Assembly: GCA_049965815.1 (NCBI GenBank) | Contig: JBMFVV010000008.1 | Coordinates: forward strand, 1 to 59,798 | Length of the DNA stretch: 59,798 nucleotides | Direction: 5' to 3' | From: GCA-001856825 sp049965815 | Lineage (GTDB): Archaea > Thermoplasmatota > Thermoplasmata > Thermoplasmatales > GCA-001856825 | Shown here: in pieces, positions 1-7,973 of the stretch | How the letters are laid out: every line of letters starts with the position of its first letter | Numbering within the stretch: position 1 is the stretch's first letter | Made by a program: the position numbers and the translations under genes | The notes under the pieces: generated by a model | The model's input: the letters and a program-made list of their open reading frames with translations, nothing else | What the model was told of the DNA's origin: nothing | Database searches by the model: none

Positions 1-63
1 ATGAAGAGGTAATTAAATTTAAGGTTTATTATTACCAGGTCTGCATAAAGAGATGGTACATAC

Positions 64-780
64 CTAAACAGCAGTAATAGCAAACGGGAAATGATATCCG
101 TCCCACCCTTCAAGGTCGAATGGGTGTTCGTCCCTTGTTTCTATCACGTATCTGTCATCAAAGTCAACATATACGTGGTACTCCCCCTTCCTGTGATTCT
201 CTACCTTCAGTTTTGGGTGCCTGATGTCCCTCGTATAGTAGGGAACACCCTCCTTTATCTGTCCATACCTGTTGAGATACCTCTGGGGTATGCCAATGTT
301 ATCCCTTGACTCTATGAGAAGAAATTCTGATTCCTCTGCATGATCTAGTTTGTAGACTGTACCCTTTGGAACGTACATGTAATCCCCACTCTTGAACGTC
401 ATACTGCCGAATATGCTGTTGAATGATCCATTACCATGATGAACAAATATGATTTGATCACGCATCCCGTGCCTGAAGAAATTAACTGACCTCTTAGAGG
501 GCTTAAGGATAGATATGATGAGATTGTTGTTTCCGAAAAGCGGCTTTCTTCCAGTGATAAAATCACCATCTCTCTTAATTCCGTCCGTGTTGACTAGCTT
601 GTGGATACTCTGAACTCTGAATCCTGGATCTTTCTTCTCCAGTTCCCTTATCTCCCTAATCCTTGTGGGCTCATTTCTGTGGTAGAGCAATGAATATGAA
701 CCATCAAAACTCTCCTCACCAAACAGTTCCTCCCTCAGCAACTTCTTTCTGTTTTCATAGGTATGCCTAGTTGAAGGCAC
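64..780 (-). CDS. hmgA: homogentisate 1,2-dioxygenase, N-terminal domain only (C-terminally truncated)
   Basis: The 238-residue product matches the N-terminal half of homogentisate 1,2-dioxygenase, the enzyme that opens the homogentisate ring in tyrosine breakdown. A cupin-like segment lies at about residues 110-145 (FVHHGNGSF, GDYMYVPKGT). The protein ends just after WDGYHFPFAI (226-235), which in bacterial family members of about 380 residues leads into the catalytic domain. The Fe(II) ligands (His, Glu, His) lie in that missing part. Reading the remaining 63 bases of the window in all minus-strand frames does not restore it. The start is GTG, 27 nt after the FAH gene, so it is the third gene of the HPPD-FAH-HGO run. 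It could be a decayed gene, a split gene whose other half lies outside the window, or a non-catalytic paralogue. Family assignment is good; activity is doubtful. Confidence 0.75.
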   Translation of the reverse strand: MPSTRHTYENRKKLLREELFGEESFDGSYSLLYHRNEPTRIREIRELEKKDPGFRVQSIHKLVNTDGIKRDGDFITGRKPLFGNNNLIISILKPSKRSVNFFRHGMRDQIIFVHHGNGSFNSIFGSMTFKSGDYMYVPKGTVYKLDHAEESEFLLIESRDNIGIPQRYLNRYGQIKEGVPYYTRDIRHPKLKVENHRKGEYHVYVDFDDRYVIETRDEHPFDLEGWDGYHFPFAITAV

Positions 781-807
781 CCTTCCCTGTTTTACGTAGT
801 ATACCGT

Positions 808-1671
808 TTATACCACCTCGTTGGTAAGCTCTCCTAGTACCGGACTCCTGATTGATACAACGTCCCCCTTTTTCAGCCAGCCATATTCTTCCGGCCCCAA
901 TTCAAGAATGCAGCCAGTGGAAACTGTACCTGACATTATGACATCCCCCTTTCTCAGCCTGCTACCCTTAGAAGCATATTCCACAAGTTCGGTGAAGGAC
1001 CAGTGCATGTCTCTTGCATTACCACTTGAGTATCTTTTTCCATTTACGTATGCTTCAACAGGAATATCTAACCTATAGTCTGATTCCATGAATTCTTCTA
1101 ATTCGTCCATAGTGGTAATATATGGACCGAGACTTGTTGCAAAATCTTTAGATTTCGATGGACCAAGGCCAATTTTCATCTCCTTTCTCTGGAGATCCCT
1201 TGCAGACCAGTCGTTTGCAAGCGTTAATCCCAGGATATGAGACATTGCTTCCTCCTTCCTGACGTTGACTCCATCTTTTCCAATAACTGCGGCAATCTCC
1301 ATCTCATAATCCAATTCAGCGGTGAAATCTGGATATGGGACAGACGACCCTGAAGGATATATCATGGATGTGCCTGAATAATAGTAGGCTGGAATCTCAT
1401 ACCACTCCTGGACCATGCCAAGACCCCTCCTTTCCCTGGCCTTTCTCACGTGGTCCTCGAAAGTGTAGAAGTCTCTGATTGACGTGACTTTCGGTAGAGG
1501 GACAAGTAAATCACTGTTCCTGAGGCTCAGATTCATTGGCTTCTGTCCGCTGATGCTTGCATCTGATATATCGTAAAAACTGACAGAATCATCTATCTGT
1601 AAGTACCTATCCTCACCATTCATTATCACTGTCTTTATCTTTCCATCGACGTTCATCCGAGCTATCTTCAT
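808..1671 (-). CDS. fumarylacetoacetate hydrolase family protein
   Basis: This 287-residue FAH-fold protein probably cleaves fumarylacetoacetate, or an isomer, to fumarate and acetoacetate at the end of the homogentisate pathway. The family core is clear: ELDYEMEIA at about 119-126 carries the acidic metal ligands, LANDWSARDLQ lies at 151-161 and KSKDFATSLGP at 173-183. The ATG lies 2 nt after the HPPD stop codon, so the two are very likely translated from one mRNA. The FAH fold also serves other ring-cleavage hydrolases and oxaloacetate decarboxylases; the neighbours make the tyrosine role most likely. Confidence 0.88.
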   Translation of the reverse strand: MKIARMNVDGKIKTVIMNGEDRYLQIDDSVSFYDISDASISGQKPMNLSLRNSDLLVPLPKVTSIRDFYTFEDHVRKARERRGLGMVQEWYEIPAYYYSGTSMIYPSGSSVPYPDFTAELDYEMEIAAVIGKDGVNVRKEEAMSHILGLTLANDWSARDLQRKEMKIGLGPSKSKDFATSLGPYITTMDELEEFMESDYRLDIPVEAYVNGKRYSSGNARDMHWSFTELVEYASKGSRLRKGDVIMSGTVSTGCILELGPEEYGWLKKGDVVSIRSPVLGELTNEVV

Positions 1672-1673
1672 GA

Positions 1674-2759
1674 CTACAGGTTCCCTCTCTTCTCTTGTTC
1701 TCTTTCAATGCTTTCAAAAAGTGCCCTGAAATTACCCTTTCCAAACGAAGTGGCTCCCTTCCTTTGGATTATTTCATAGAAGAATGTCGGTCTATCTCCT
1801 ATTGGTTGCGTGAATATCTGTAAGAGATAACCATCGTTATCCCTGTCAACAAGAATGTTCAAGTCCCTCAGGGTATCCAGGTCCTCGTCAATCTTTCCCA
1901 CCCTATCCTCTAGCTCATCGTAGTATGTCCCTGGTGTTTCAAGGAAAGGAATTCCATTTTTCTTCATCTTTCTGACCGTCTCAATTATGTTGTCGGTGGC
2001 GAGGGCAATATGCTGTACCCCAGGCGTTTCATAATAGTCAAGGTATTCCTGTATCTGCGACTTCTTTAGCCCCAGTGCAGGCTCATTTATGGGGAATATT
2101 ATCTTCCTGCCTCCGTACTCCACGACCTTGCTCTTAAGGGCAGAATACCGCGTGCTTATATCCTTGTCATCAAAACTCATCAGTTGATTGAAGCCCAAGC
2201 CCTTCACGTAGTAATTAACCCAAGGGTCCATCTTGTTTTCCTCGACATTCCCGACTACATGATCCACTTTCCTTACTCCAAGATTATTTTCAGGGGATTC
2301 TATTTCTTTGAAACCTGGCGGCAGGTCCGATTCCCACTCACTATAATCCCTGAGGGAATGGACAGTCTCACCAAATGTGCTCAATTCTACCTTGGAAAGC
2401 GTTCCATTCTCACCTTTGACCTTCTTTACCTCCCCGGGCTTAACAACCTTGTTTTCCCGAATGAATGAGAGCGTGTCGTCCAGATTGTTTACATCCATTG
2501 CAACATCCTTGACTCCATCCCCGTGGAGTTCCACGTGCCTTGATATTTCAGATGACCTTGACAGGAAACCTGTGAACATAAGCTTGACATCTCCCTGCCT
2601 CATAAGGTAGGATATCCTGTCCCTCACTCCCGTCTCGGGACCGGAATAGCCGATGACCCTGAATCCCATTGCCTTCTCGTGGAAATATGCCCACTGTTTG
2701 GCTGAGCCTACATAGAATTCTATCGAGTCTATTGAGTTGAAAAGATTATCAGTTGACAT
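1674..2759 (-). CDS. hppD: 4-hydroxyphenylpyruvate dioxygenase
   Basis: This enzyme converts 4-hydroxyphenylpyruvate to homogentisate with Fe(II) and O2, the first committed step of tyrosine breakdown. It has two vicinal-oxygen-chelate domains. The metal triad is visible: His in VDHVVGNV (about residue 167), His in GVQHIALAT (about 250) and Glu in FFYEIIQR (about 329). The open frame reaches an ATG at 2771, but a TATA-like box at 2782-2789 lies about 26 nt before the second ATG at 2759. That gives a leaderless transcript and a product of 361 residues, close to the family norm. It heads the HPPD-FAH-HGO operon. An O2-dependent pathway implies an aerobic organism. Confidence 0.93.
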   Translation of the reverse strand: MSTDNLFNSIDSIEFYVGSAKQWAYFHEKAMGFRVIGYSGPETGVRDRISYLMRQGDVKLMFTGFLSRSSEISRHVELHGDGVKDVAMDVNNLDDTLSFIRENKVVKPGEVKKVKGENGTLSKVELSTFGETVHSLRDYSEWESDLPPGFKEIESPENNLGVRKVDHVVGNVEENKMDPWVNYYVKGLGFNQLMSFDDKDISTRYSALKSKVVEYGGRKIIFPINEPALGLKKSQIQEYLDYYETPGVQHIALATDNIIETVRKMKKNGIPFLETPGTYYDELEDRVGKIDEDLDTLRDLNILVDRDNDGYLLQIFTQPIGDRPTFFYEIIQRKGATSFGKGNFRALFESIEREQEKRGNL

Positions 2760-2781
2760 AGGTGAATGCATAGAAAATTGG

Positions 2782-2789
2782 TATTTTAA
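2782..2789 (-). promoter_or_regulatory. TATA box of the tyrosine-degradation operon
   Basis: TTAAAATA on the minus strand, centred about 26 nt before the ATG at 2759, is the spacing expected for a leaderless archaeal transcript. It supports the shorter HPPD start. Confidence 0.55.
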
Positions 2790-2911
2790 GTTACCCTAAT
2801 CCATTTAACTGTAATTACACCTTTCTAAAGAGTAAGGGTTTAAAATTACAATCATCACCAGTAAGCCCAACACGAAAAAAACAATAGGCTAATTGTTATC
2901 AATCTTTGAAT

Positions 2912-3151
2912 ATGTTGGACTTTGCTCAGGGAGTAGAGAAAATAAAGCAGCACATGAAGCTCGCATTTAATATAGAGGATTTCAACATCACCATGGCGAA
3001 GCAGGAAAAGGATCAGACTAATGAGAGGGAAGTTTGGAGATACAATATAGAGTTCATTTCTGGTGGAAAACAAAGCAAGGCGATGATAGAGATAAATGCC
3101 ACTACAGGCGATGTTATTCTATTCCAGAGAGAGTCTCAGTGGAGACTTTAG
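2912..3151 (+). CDS. small PepSY-like protein, function unknown
   Basis: A 79-residue protein counted from ATG 2912; a TTG two codons earlier is possible. The C-terminal half (AMIEINATTGDVILFQRE) resembles a single PepSY repeat, a fold seen in protease propeptides and in small regulatory or envelope proteins. No signal peptide or membrane segment is visible, so it is probably cytoplasmic. It is divergent from the tyrosine operon and upstream of thrS. Its role cannot be told from sequence alone. Confidence 0.6.
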   Translation: MLDFAQGVEKIKQHMKLAFNIEDFNITMAKQEKDQTNEREVWRYNIEFISGGKQSKAMIEINATTGDVILFQRESQWRL

Positions 3152-3243
3152 ATTTAAGTATCTAAGACTCTGTGAAATGGTAACTCTCTGGCTAAGGTTA
3201 TTTATCCCTTTGGCGTATCATATGGAAAGTCTGGGGTGAATAG

Positions 3244-5136
3244 ATGAAGGTTCTGCAACTTGACGTGGAGGAAATGTCATACGAACTCATGGAGCCGGAG
3301 GCAAGTGTTTACGAAGACAGCAAGGAGAAGAAATTCAGGGTAGAAGATGCGGTAGTCATGCTTGTATCCGTTGAGAAGGGAGACAACAAGGAAATTGCCA
3401 CTCGAGCAGTTGATGAAACTACAAGCTTCATGCAGAAACAGAAGAGGAAATTACTACTGATCTATCCGTTTGCCCATCTCAGCAGAAATCTTGAATCCCC
3501 CAGGGAAGCTATGGAACTTCTTGATTTCATGAGTAAATATGCTTCAGAAAAATGCGATACCATAAAAGCTCCATTCGGATGGAACAAGAAGTGGAGCATT
3601 AGAATAAAGGGACATCCTCTGGCAGAGCAGTTGAAGAGCTTTGCTGATGAAGCTGGAGTGTCATCTCATGCAGGAAAGGAGAAGGAAGGTAGGGGGAAGG
3701 AGGAAATTTCAGATGCCATAAAACAGGAGGAGAAGGTGAAGTCCACTTGGTACATACTCACTCCAGATGGGGACCTCGTTCCAAGGTCAGAATATGACGA
3801 CAGCGGCAATGAAAATTTGAAGAAATTTGCAGATTACGAAATAACAAAGGTCAGGACTTACCAGCAAGTTCCACCCCATATCAAACTCATGCAGAAGCTC
3901 CAGCTGGTAGACTATGAACCAGGATCTGACCAGGGGAATATGCGCTTCTATCCAAACGGGCGTTTGATTAAGGGCCTTTTAGAGAGGTATGTCACTGACA
4001 GAACGGTCGCATTTGGGGCAATAGAGGTAGAAACGCCTATAATGTACGACTATGACCATCCGGCCCTCAAGGAATATTTGAACAGATTCCCATCGAGGCA
4101 CTACATAGTGAAATCAGACGATAAGGAGTTCTTTCTCAGGTTCTCTGCCGATTTCGGGCAGTTCCTGCTGATGAGTGACGCAACTGTTTCATACAAACAA
4201 CTTCCTTTCAGGTTCTACGAAATAACCAGGTACAGCTTCAGGAGAGAGCTCAGTGGAGAACTCACTGGACTGAAGAGGTTGAGGGCATTCACAATGCCCG
4301 ATATGCACACGATGTGCGCCGACCTGGACCAGGCAAAGGAGGAGTTCAAGAGGCAATTCGATTTCTGCATGTCCGTACTAGATGAAATTGGTATCAAGAA
4401 AGGTTCCTATGAAGCGGCGATAAGAATGACGGAAGAATTCTGGAAGGGGAACAGCGATTTCATAAAATTCCTTGTAAGAACGTTCGGGAAACCGGTTCTC
4501 ATTGAGATGTGGAACTTCAGGTATGCCTATTTTGATCCAAAGTTCGAGTTCAATATAGTTGATTCAATGGGAAAGGCCACAGCACTTTCTACTGTACAGA
4601 TGGATCATGAGAACGGAAAAAGGTACAACATGACGTACATAGACGCTAATAGCAACAGACAGTTCCCGATCATACTCCACGACTCACCTAGCGGTGCCAT
4701 TGAGAGGGTTATATATGCACTGCTGGAACAGGCAGCTGAAGCAGAGAAAGATGGAAAGACTCCCTCACTGCCACTCTGGCTATCACCAACCCAGGTCAGA
4801 CTTGTTCCCCTAGCTGACAGACATCTGGATAAATGCATAGAGATTTCAGGTTTTATGAAAGAGAAGGGAATAAGAGCCGATGTGGACGATACGGATTCAT
4901 CCCTCAACAAGAAGATAAGGAACGCAGAGCAGAACTGGATACCGTTCGTATGTGTGATTGGCGATAGGGAGATGGAATCTGGTAAACTTGCAGTGAGAAT
5001 CAGAGGAAATCCTAAACAGAAAGAAATGTCTGCAGAAGAGCTTGCTCAAGAAATTATCAAAACAGTAGGCAACATGCCAAAGGGACCGCTCTCTCTTTCA
5101 ACATCGCTCTCAAAGAGACCTATATTCAGGGGATGA
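3244..5136 (+). CDS. thrS: threonyl-tRNA synthetase, archaeal type
   Basis: Charges tRNA-Thr. The 630-residue protein begins with the archaea-specific editing domain (about 1-140, ending in GHPLAEQLK), which removes serine mischarged to tRNA-Thr and resembles D-aminoacyl-tRNA deacylase. The class II catalytic core follows, with motif 2 around 321-351 (FRFYEITRYSFRRE) and motif 3 around 478-495 (SPSGAIERVIYALLE). The anticodon-binding domain occupies roughly the last 110 residues (PTQVRLVPLADRH onward). A GGGGTGA ribosome-binding site at 3233-3239 fixes the start, and a TTATTTAT box at 3198-3205 would give a short leader. It is monocistronic. Confidence 0.97.
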   Translation: MKVLQLDVEEMSYELMEPEASVYEDSKEKKFRVEDAVVMLVSVEKGDNKEIATRAVDETTSFMQKQKRKLLLIYPFAHLSRNLESPREAMELLDFMSKYASEKCDTIKAPFGWNKKWSIRIKGHPLAEQLKSFADEAGVSSHAGKEKEGRGKEEISDAIKQEEKVKSTWYILTPDGDLVPRSEYDDSGNENLKKFADYEITKVRTYQQVPPHIKLMQKLQLVDYEPGSDQGNMRFYPNGRLIKGLLERYVTDRTVAFGAIEVETPIMYDYDHPALKEYLNRFPSRHYIVKSDDKEFFLRFSADFGQFLLMSDATVSYKQLPFRFYEITRYSFRRELSGELTGLKRLRAFTMPDMHTMCADLDQAKEEFKRQFDFCMSVLDEIGIKKGSYEAAIRMTEEFWKGNSDFIKFLVRTFGKPVLIEMWNFRYAYFDPKFEFNIVDSMGKATALSTVQMDHENGKRYNMTYIDANSNRQFPIILHDSPSGAIERVIYALLEQAAEAEKDGKTPSLPLWLSPTQVRLVPLADRHLDKCIEISGFMKEKGIRADVDDTDSSLNKKIRNAEQNWIPFVCVIGDREMESGKLAVRIRGNPKQKEMSAEELAQEIIKTVGNMPKGPLSLSTSLSKRPIFRG

Positions 5137-5229
5137 TTAGAAAGGTCCCGATCAATTAGATTTCTGAGTCCGCAGTATTACGAATACATTTTTAGGTAGT
5201 CTGGGTTTTATATAATTAGAGGCTGTTTT

Positions 5230-5636
5230 ATGACAGTAGATCATACTCTGACCAACAATGTCGGAAACGACAGTGAAATGCTTGAGGAATTGAGGAAGGT
5301 CAGGACACTGCTGGAGCCAAAGCCAGCGCCTCCTGCCCCCCCCCTCCTCCCAAGGGGTTTGTGAAAGAGTTCAAAACTTTTCTTGAGCAGTACAAGGTAA
5401 TGGGGATGGCGGCAGCATTTATCCTCGGGTTGTATCTGGGAACGCTGGTATAATCACTGGTTACAAGCTTAATCATGCCCATAATTGATATCGTCCTTCC
5501 AGGGATAGTCTGGCAGAACATTCATGCAGGCACGTTCCTGATAGGTTCGTTCCTGGGTGCACTGGTAACATTCCTTATAGTTGCACTCGTAATATTCTTA
5601 ATGGTGAAGATAACCACCAAGCTCGGCATTAAGTGA
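5230..5636 (+). pseudogene. mscL: large-conductance mechanosensitive channel (MscL family), disrupted
   Basis: Joining reading frames across 5230-5636 gives an MscL-like channel: a short charged N-terminus, a proline linker, then GFVKEFKTFLEQYKVM and the first membrane helix (AAAFILGLYLGTLV). The conserved SLVTSLIMPIIDIVLPG follows, then a second helix (LVTFLIVALVIFLMVK). Two lesions break it. A run of nine C at 5336-5344 puts the frame out by one, so the first frame stops at 5362-5364. An in-frame TAA at 5451-5453 sits at the end of helix 1, where LGTLV should run straight into SLVTSLIMP. The rest is well conserved, so the damage is recent. A box TTTATATA lies at 5207-5214. The poly-C could be an assembly error or a slippery site; the TAA is not a homopolymer. 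MscL releases solutes under osmotic shock. Confidence 0.8.
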
Positions 5637-5691
5637 TTGTTTCTTTTCTCTTTTTTAACTATTTACACTATATATTCTACTGTTAGTTATT

Positions 5692-5701
5692 ATTATATAT
5701 C
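5692..5701 (+). promoter_or_regulatory. TATA box of the YceI gene
   Basis: ATTATATATC centred about 24 nt before the ATG at 5720, consistent with a leaderless or near-leaderless transcript. Confidence 0.5.
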
Positions 5702-5719
5702 AAGTTAACATTCCGTACT

Positions 5720-6271
5720 ATGGAGAAAAATGAAATTTCGCACATATGGAGTATAGACAAGGCGCACAGCAACATTGAATTCGTGGTTAGGCATATGATG
5801 ATATCCAACGTCAGGGGCAGGTTTCTGTCCTTTGATGGAGACGTGAATTTTGACCCGGATAATGCTGATAGTTCGTCCATAAAGATGAGGATAGATTCTG
5901 CATCCATCTTTACTAACGAAAATGATAGAGACAAGCATCTGAAATCTCCGGACTTTCTTCACATTGAGAAATATCCGTTGGTAGAATTTGTAAGTACATC
6001 TGTTACCAAGTCTGGAGAGAAAATAACAATCAATGGAAAGCTCACAATCAGAGACGTGACTAAAGAGATTACAATCACAGGAGAGTTAGAGGGACCAATA
6101 GTTGATCCGTATGGCAAGAACAGGATTGGTTTTGATGGAACTACATCAATAGCAAGGAAGGACTTTGGCCTGACGTGGAACATGATCCTTGAAGGGGGAG
6201 GACTCATGGTCGGAGATAACGTCAAGATAGACATTCATATGGAGCTTACATCAGACAGGAATGCCGCATAA
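5720..6271 (+). CDS. YceI-family lipid-binding-like protein
   Basis: A 183-residue YceI-domain protein. The family forms a lipocalin-like barrel that binds long isoprenoid-type lipids. Recognisable blocks are WSIDKAHSNIEFVVRHMM near the start, FDGDVNFDPDN, a DRDKHLKSPDFL segment and the closing RKDFGLTWN region. There is no signal peptide, unlike the periplasmic bacterial members, so a cytoplasmic isoprenoid-binding role is a reasonable inference in a cell whose membrane lipids are isoprenoids. It stands alone between the broken mscL gene and the UbiD gene. Confidence 0.9.
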   Translation: MEKNEISHIWSIDKAHSNIEFVVRHMMISNVRGRFLSFDGDVNFDPDNADSSSIKMRIDSASIFTNENDRDKHLKSPDFLHIEKYPLVEFVSTSVTKSGEKITINGKLTIRDVTKEITITGELEGPIVDPYGKNRIGFDGTTSIARKDFGLTWNMILEGGGLMVGDNVKIDIHMELTSDRNAA

Positions 6272-6309
6272 CTTTGATTTGATAGGCTGTGCAGCTGCAC
6301 TGCATAAGG

Positions 6310-6316
6310 TTTAATT
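6310..6316 (+). promoter_or_regulatory. TATA-like box of the UbiD-family gene
   Basis: TTTAATT centred 26 nt before the TTG codon at 6339, which supports a leaderless TTG start. Confidence 0.45.
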
Positions 6317-6338
6317 CCGGATAGAATTAAACCTTGCA

Positions 6339-7973
6339 TTGAATGCAAAAACAGCTGCTTTCTCTATAAGGACTTACATAGACAATCTCAAAAGATACCA
6401 TAGCAGTGAAATAGTAGAGATTGAAGAGAAAGTCAATCTGAACTATGAACCCACTGCGTTCTATCTGAGCCTGAGGAAGAAAAATCCGGTACTGCTATTC
6501 AACAGTATAGAAGCGTACAGTGATTTCTCACTCGTAACAAACATATTCGGATCCGAGGAGAGATTGGCCTCACTGGCAGGGTTCAATTCCATTGAAGAGG
6601 TTATAGAAAAATGGTCTCTTGTTGCAAATGAATTGACGGCTGAACCAATAGTTTTCAATCATGGTAAAAACGCCTTCCCGAAAAAGGTCAAAGGTGAAGA
6701 GCTGAATCTATTCAATCTTCCAATACCTGCTCACTATAGTACTGACGGCTCTAAAACCGGATATAACAGATACATAACTTCCGGACTGACAACGACCAAA
6801 GATCCGGAAAACAATGACATTATTAATCTAAGCTTTGCGAGGATTCAGCCATTCGAGAAAGACAAGTTTGCATTCGATGCAGGTAGCCACGGCCATCTCT
6901 GGAAATACTTGAATATTTCGAAGGAAAAAGGAGAAAGACTAAAGATGACAATTCTTCTGGGACCCAATCCCATATTTTATCTGCTGGCCGCGTCGTTCAT
7001 TGATAATGAATATGCAAAGGCAAGTAAGATTTTTAACATCAATTTCTGCAGTGGATATTTGAATGATATCCCCGTACCCTGTGACACAGAAATAGTAATA
7101 GAAACGGAGTTCTTGCCAAATGAAACTTTCGATGAAGGACCGTTCGCAGAATATGCGGGTTACGTAGGATATGATTCTACAAAATTTGTCGCAAAGGTAA
7201 AGTCAATTTTGACGAAGAAGAATCCTATATATTACGATATCCAACCTTCTAATTCCGGTGAACATGTTAACCTGTTCTCTATACCAAGGTCATCTTTGGT
7301 GATGGAATCCGTAAGGGAGGCTCTACCAAAAGGTCCTGCCTACCAGGTAAAGTGGCCACATTACGGAGGAAGATTCATTTCATTTGGATACGTGGATGAA
7401 CCGGAAGCGGGACTGGCAAAACAACTGGGTATTTCAATACTGGGTTGCGATCCTCTTTGGAATAAACTGGTATTCATAAATGAAGGAAAAACTGACTTAG
7501 ATATTGAAACAGCCTTGGCAAATCTTGCACAGGAAAATGAGTACAGTGAACGAAACGTGACAAGAATTTCCGGCTCTTATGTAATAAGTTCCGACCCTAC
7601 GAGGGATGAGGAAGGTGAGACTGGAAAGATCGTGTTCGTAACGAAAGGTAATAGTGGTAAAGTAGAAAAGCAAGCAAAGGAAGGGAGAGTTATCCTGAAA
7701 ACAAGAAGAGGAAACGTCCTTATATCGCACGAAAGTGATTATGAGCATCAAAAGGTCAACGTTGTAGTTCCAGACGATATAGACATACAGGACCCAGAAC
7801 AGATTGGCTGGGTAATTGCCACTCGTCTAAACCCTGAAACAGATATAGAAATAGAGAAAGAAAGAGTCACATTTTTTGCCACAAGGAAGGTACCGCCGGT
7901 TGCCGTGATACCGGAAGATGTTAAAAAGAAAATTGAAAGAAAAATAAAACTACTTTACGGCAGACTCCATTGA
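6339..7973 (+). CDS. UbiD-family decarboxylase
   Basis: A 544-residue member of the UbiD family, decarboxylases of aromatic or alpha,beta-unsaturated acids that use the prenylated flavin made by UbiX. Conserved blocks include NLFNLPIPAHY, YITSGLTTTKDP, the FAEYAGYVG region that carries a family acidic residue, and GPAYQVKWPHYGG. The best start is TTG 6339, because a TATA-like box lies 26 nt upstream and no in-frame ATG lies nearby. No ubiX is visible in the window, so the cofactor must come from elsewhere. The substrate is unknown; isoprenoid-quinone synthesis or aromatic-acid breakdown are both possible. Its 3' end overlaps the convergent permease gene by 24 bp. Confidence 0.85.
   Translation: MNAKTAAFSIRTYIDNLKRYHSSEIVEIEEKVNLNYEPTAFYLSLRKKNPVLLFNSIEAYSDFSLVTNIFGSEERLASLAGFNSIEEVIEKWSLVANELTAEPIVFNHGKNAFPKKVKGEELNLFNLPIPAHYSTDGSKTGYNRYITSGLTTTKDPENNDIINLSFARIQPFEKDKFAFDAGSHGHLWKYLNISKEKGERLKMTILLGPNPIFYLLAASFIDNEYAKASKIFNINFCSGYLNDIPVPCDTEIVIETEFLPNETFDEGPFAEYAGYVGYDSTKFVAKVKSILTKKNPIYYDIQPSNSGEHVNLFSIPRSSLVMESVREALPKGPAYQVKWPHYGGRFISFGYVDEPEAGLAKQLGISILGCDPLWNKLVFINEGKTDLDIETALANLAQENEYSERNVTRISGSYVISSDPTRDEEGETGKIVFVTKGNSGKVEKQAKEGRVILKTRRGNVLISHESDYEHQKVNVVVPDDIDIQDPEQIGWVIATRLNPETDIEIEKERVTFFATRKVPPVAVIPEDVKKKIERKIKLLYGRLH

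Noticed and set aside
1..63. Continuation of the homogentisate dioxygenase in another frame
   Set aside because: One minus-strand frame stays open, but its translation (YVPSLYADLVIINLKF) bears no likeness to the expected catalytic domain.
5300..5521. Minus-strand open frame of 73 codons
   Set aside because: It is antisense to the MscL reading, which carries clear family sequence.
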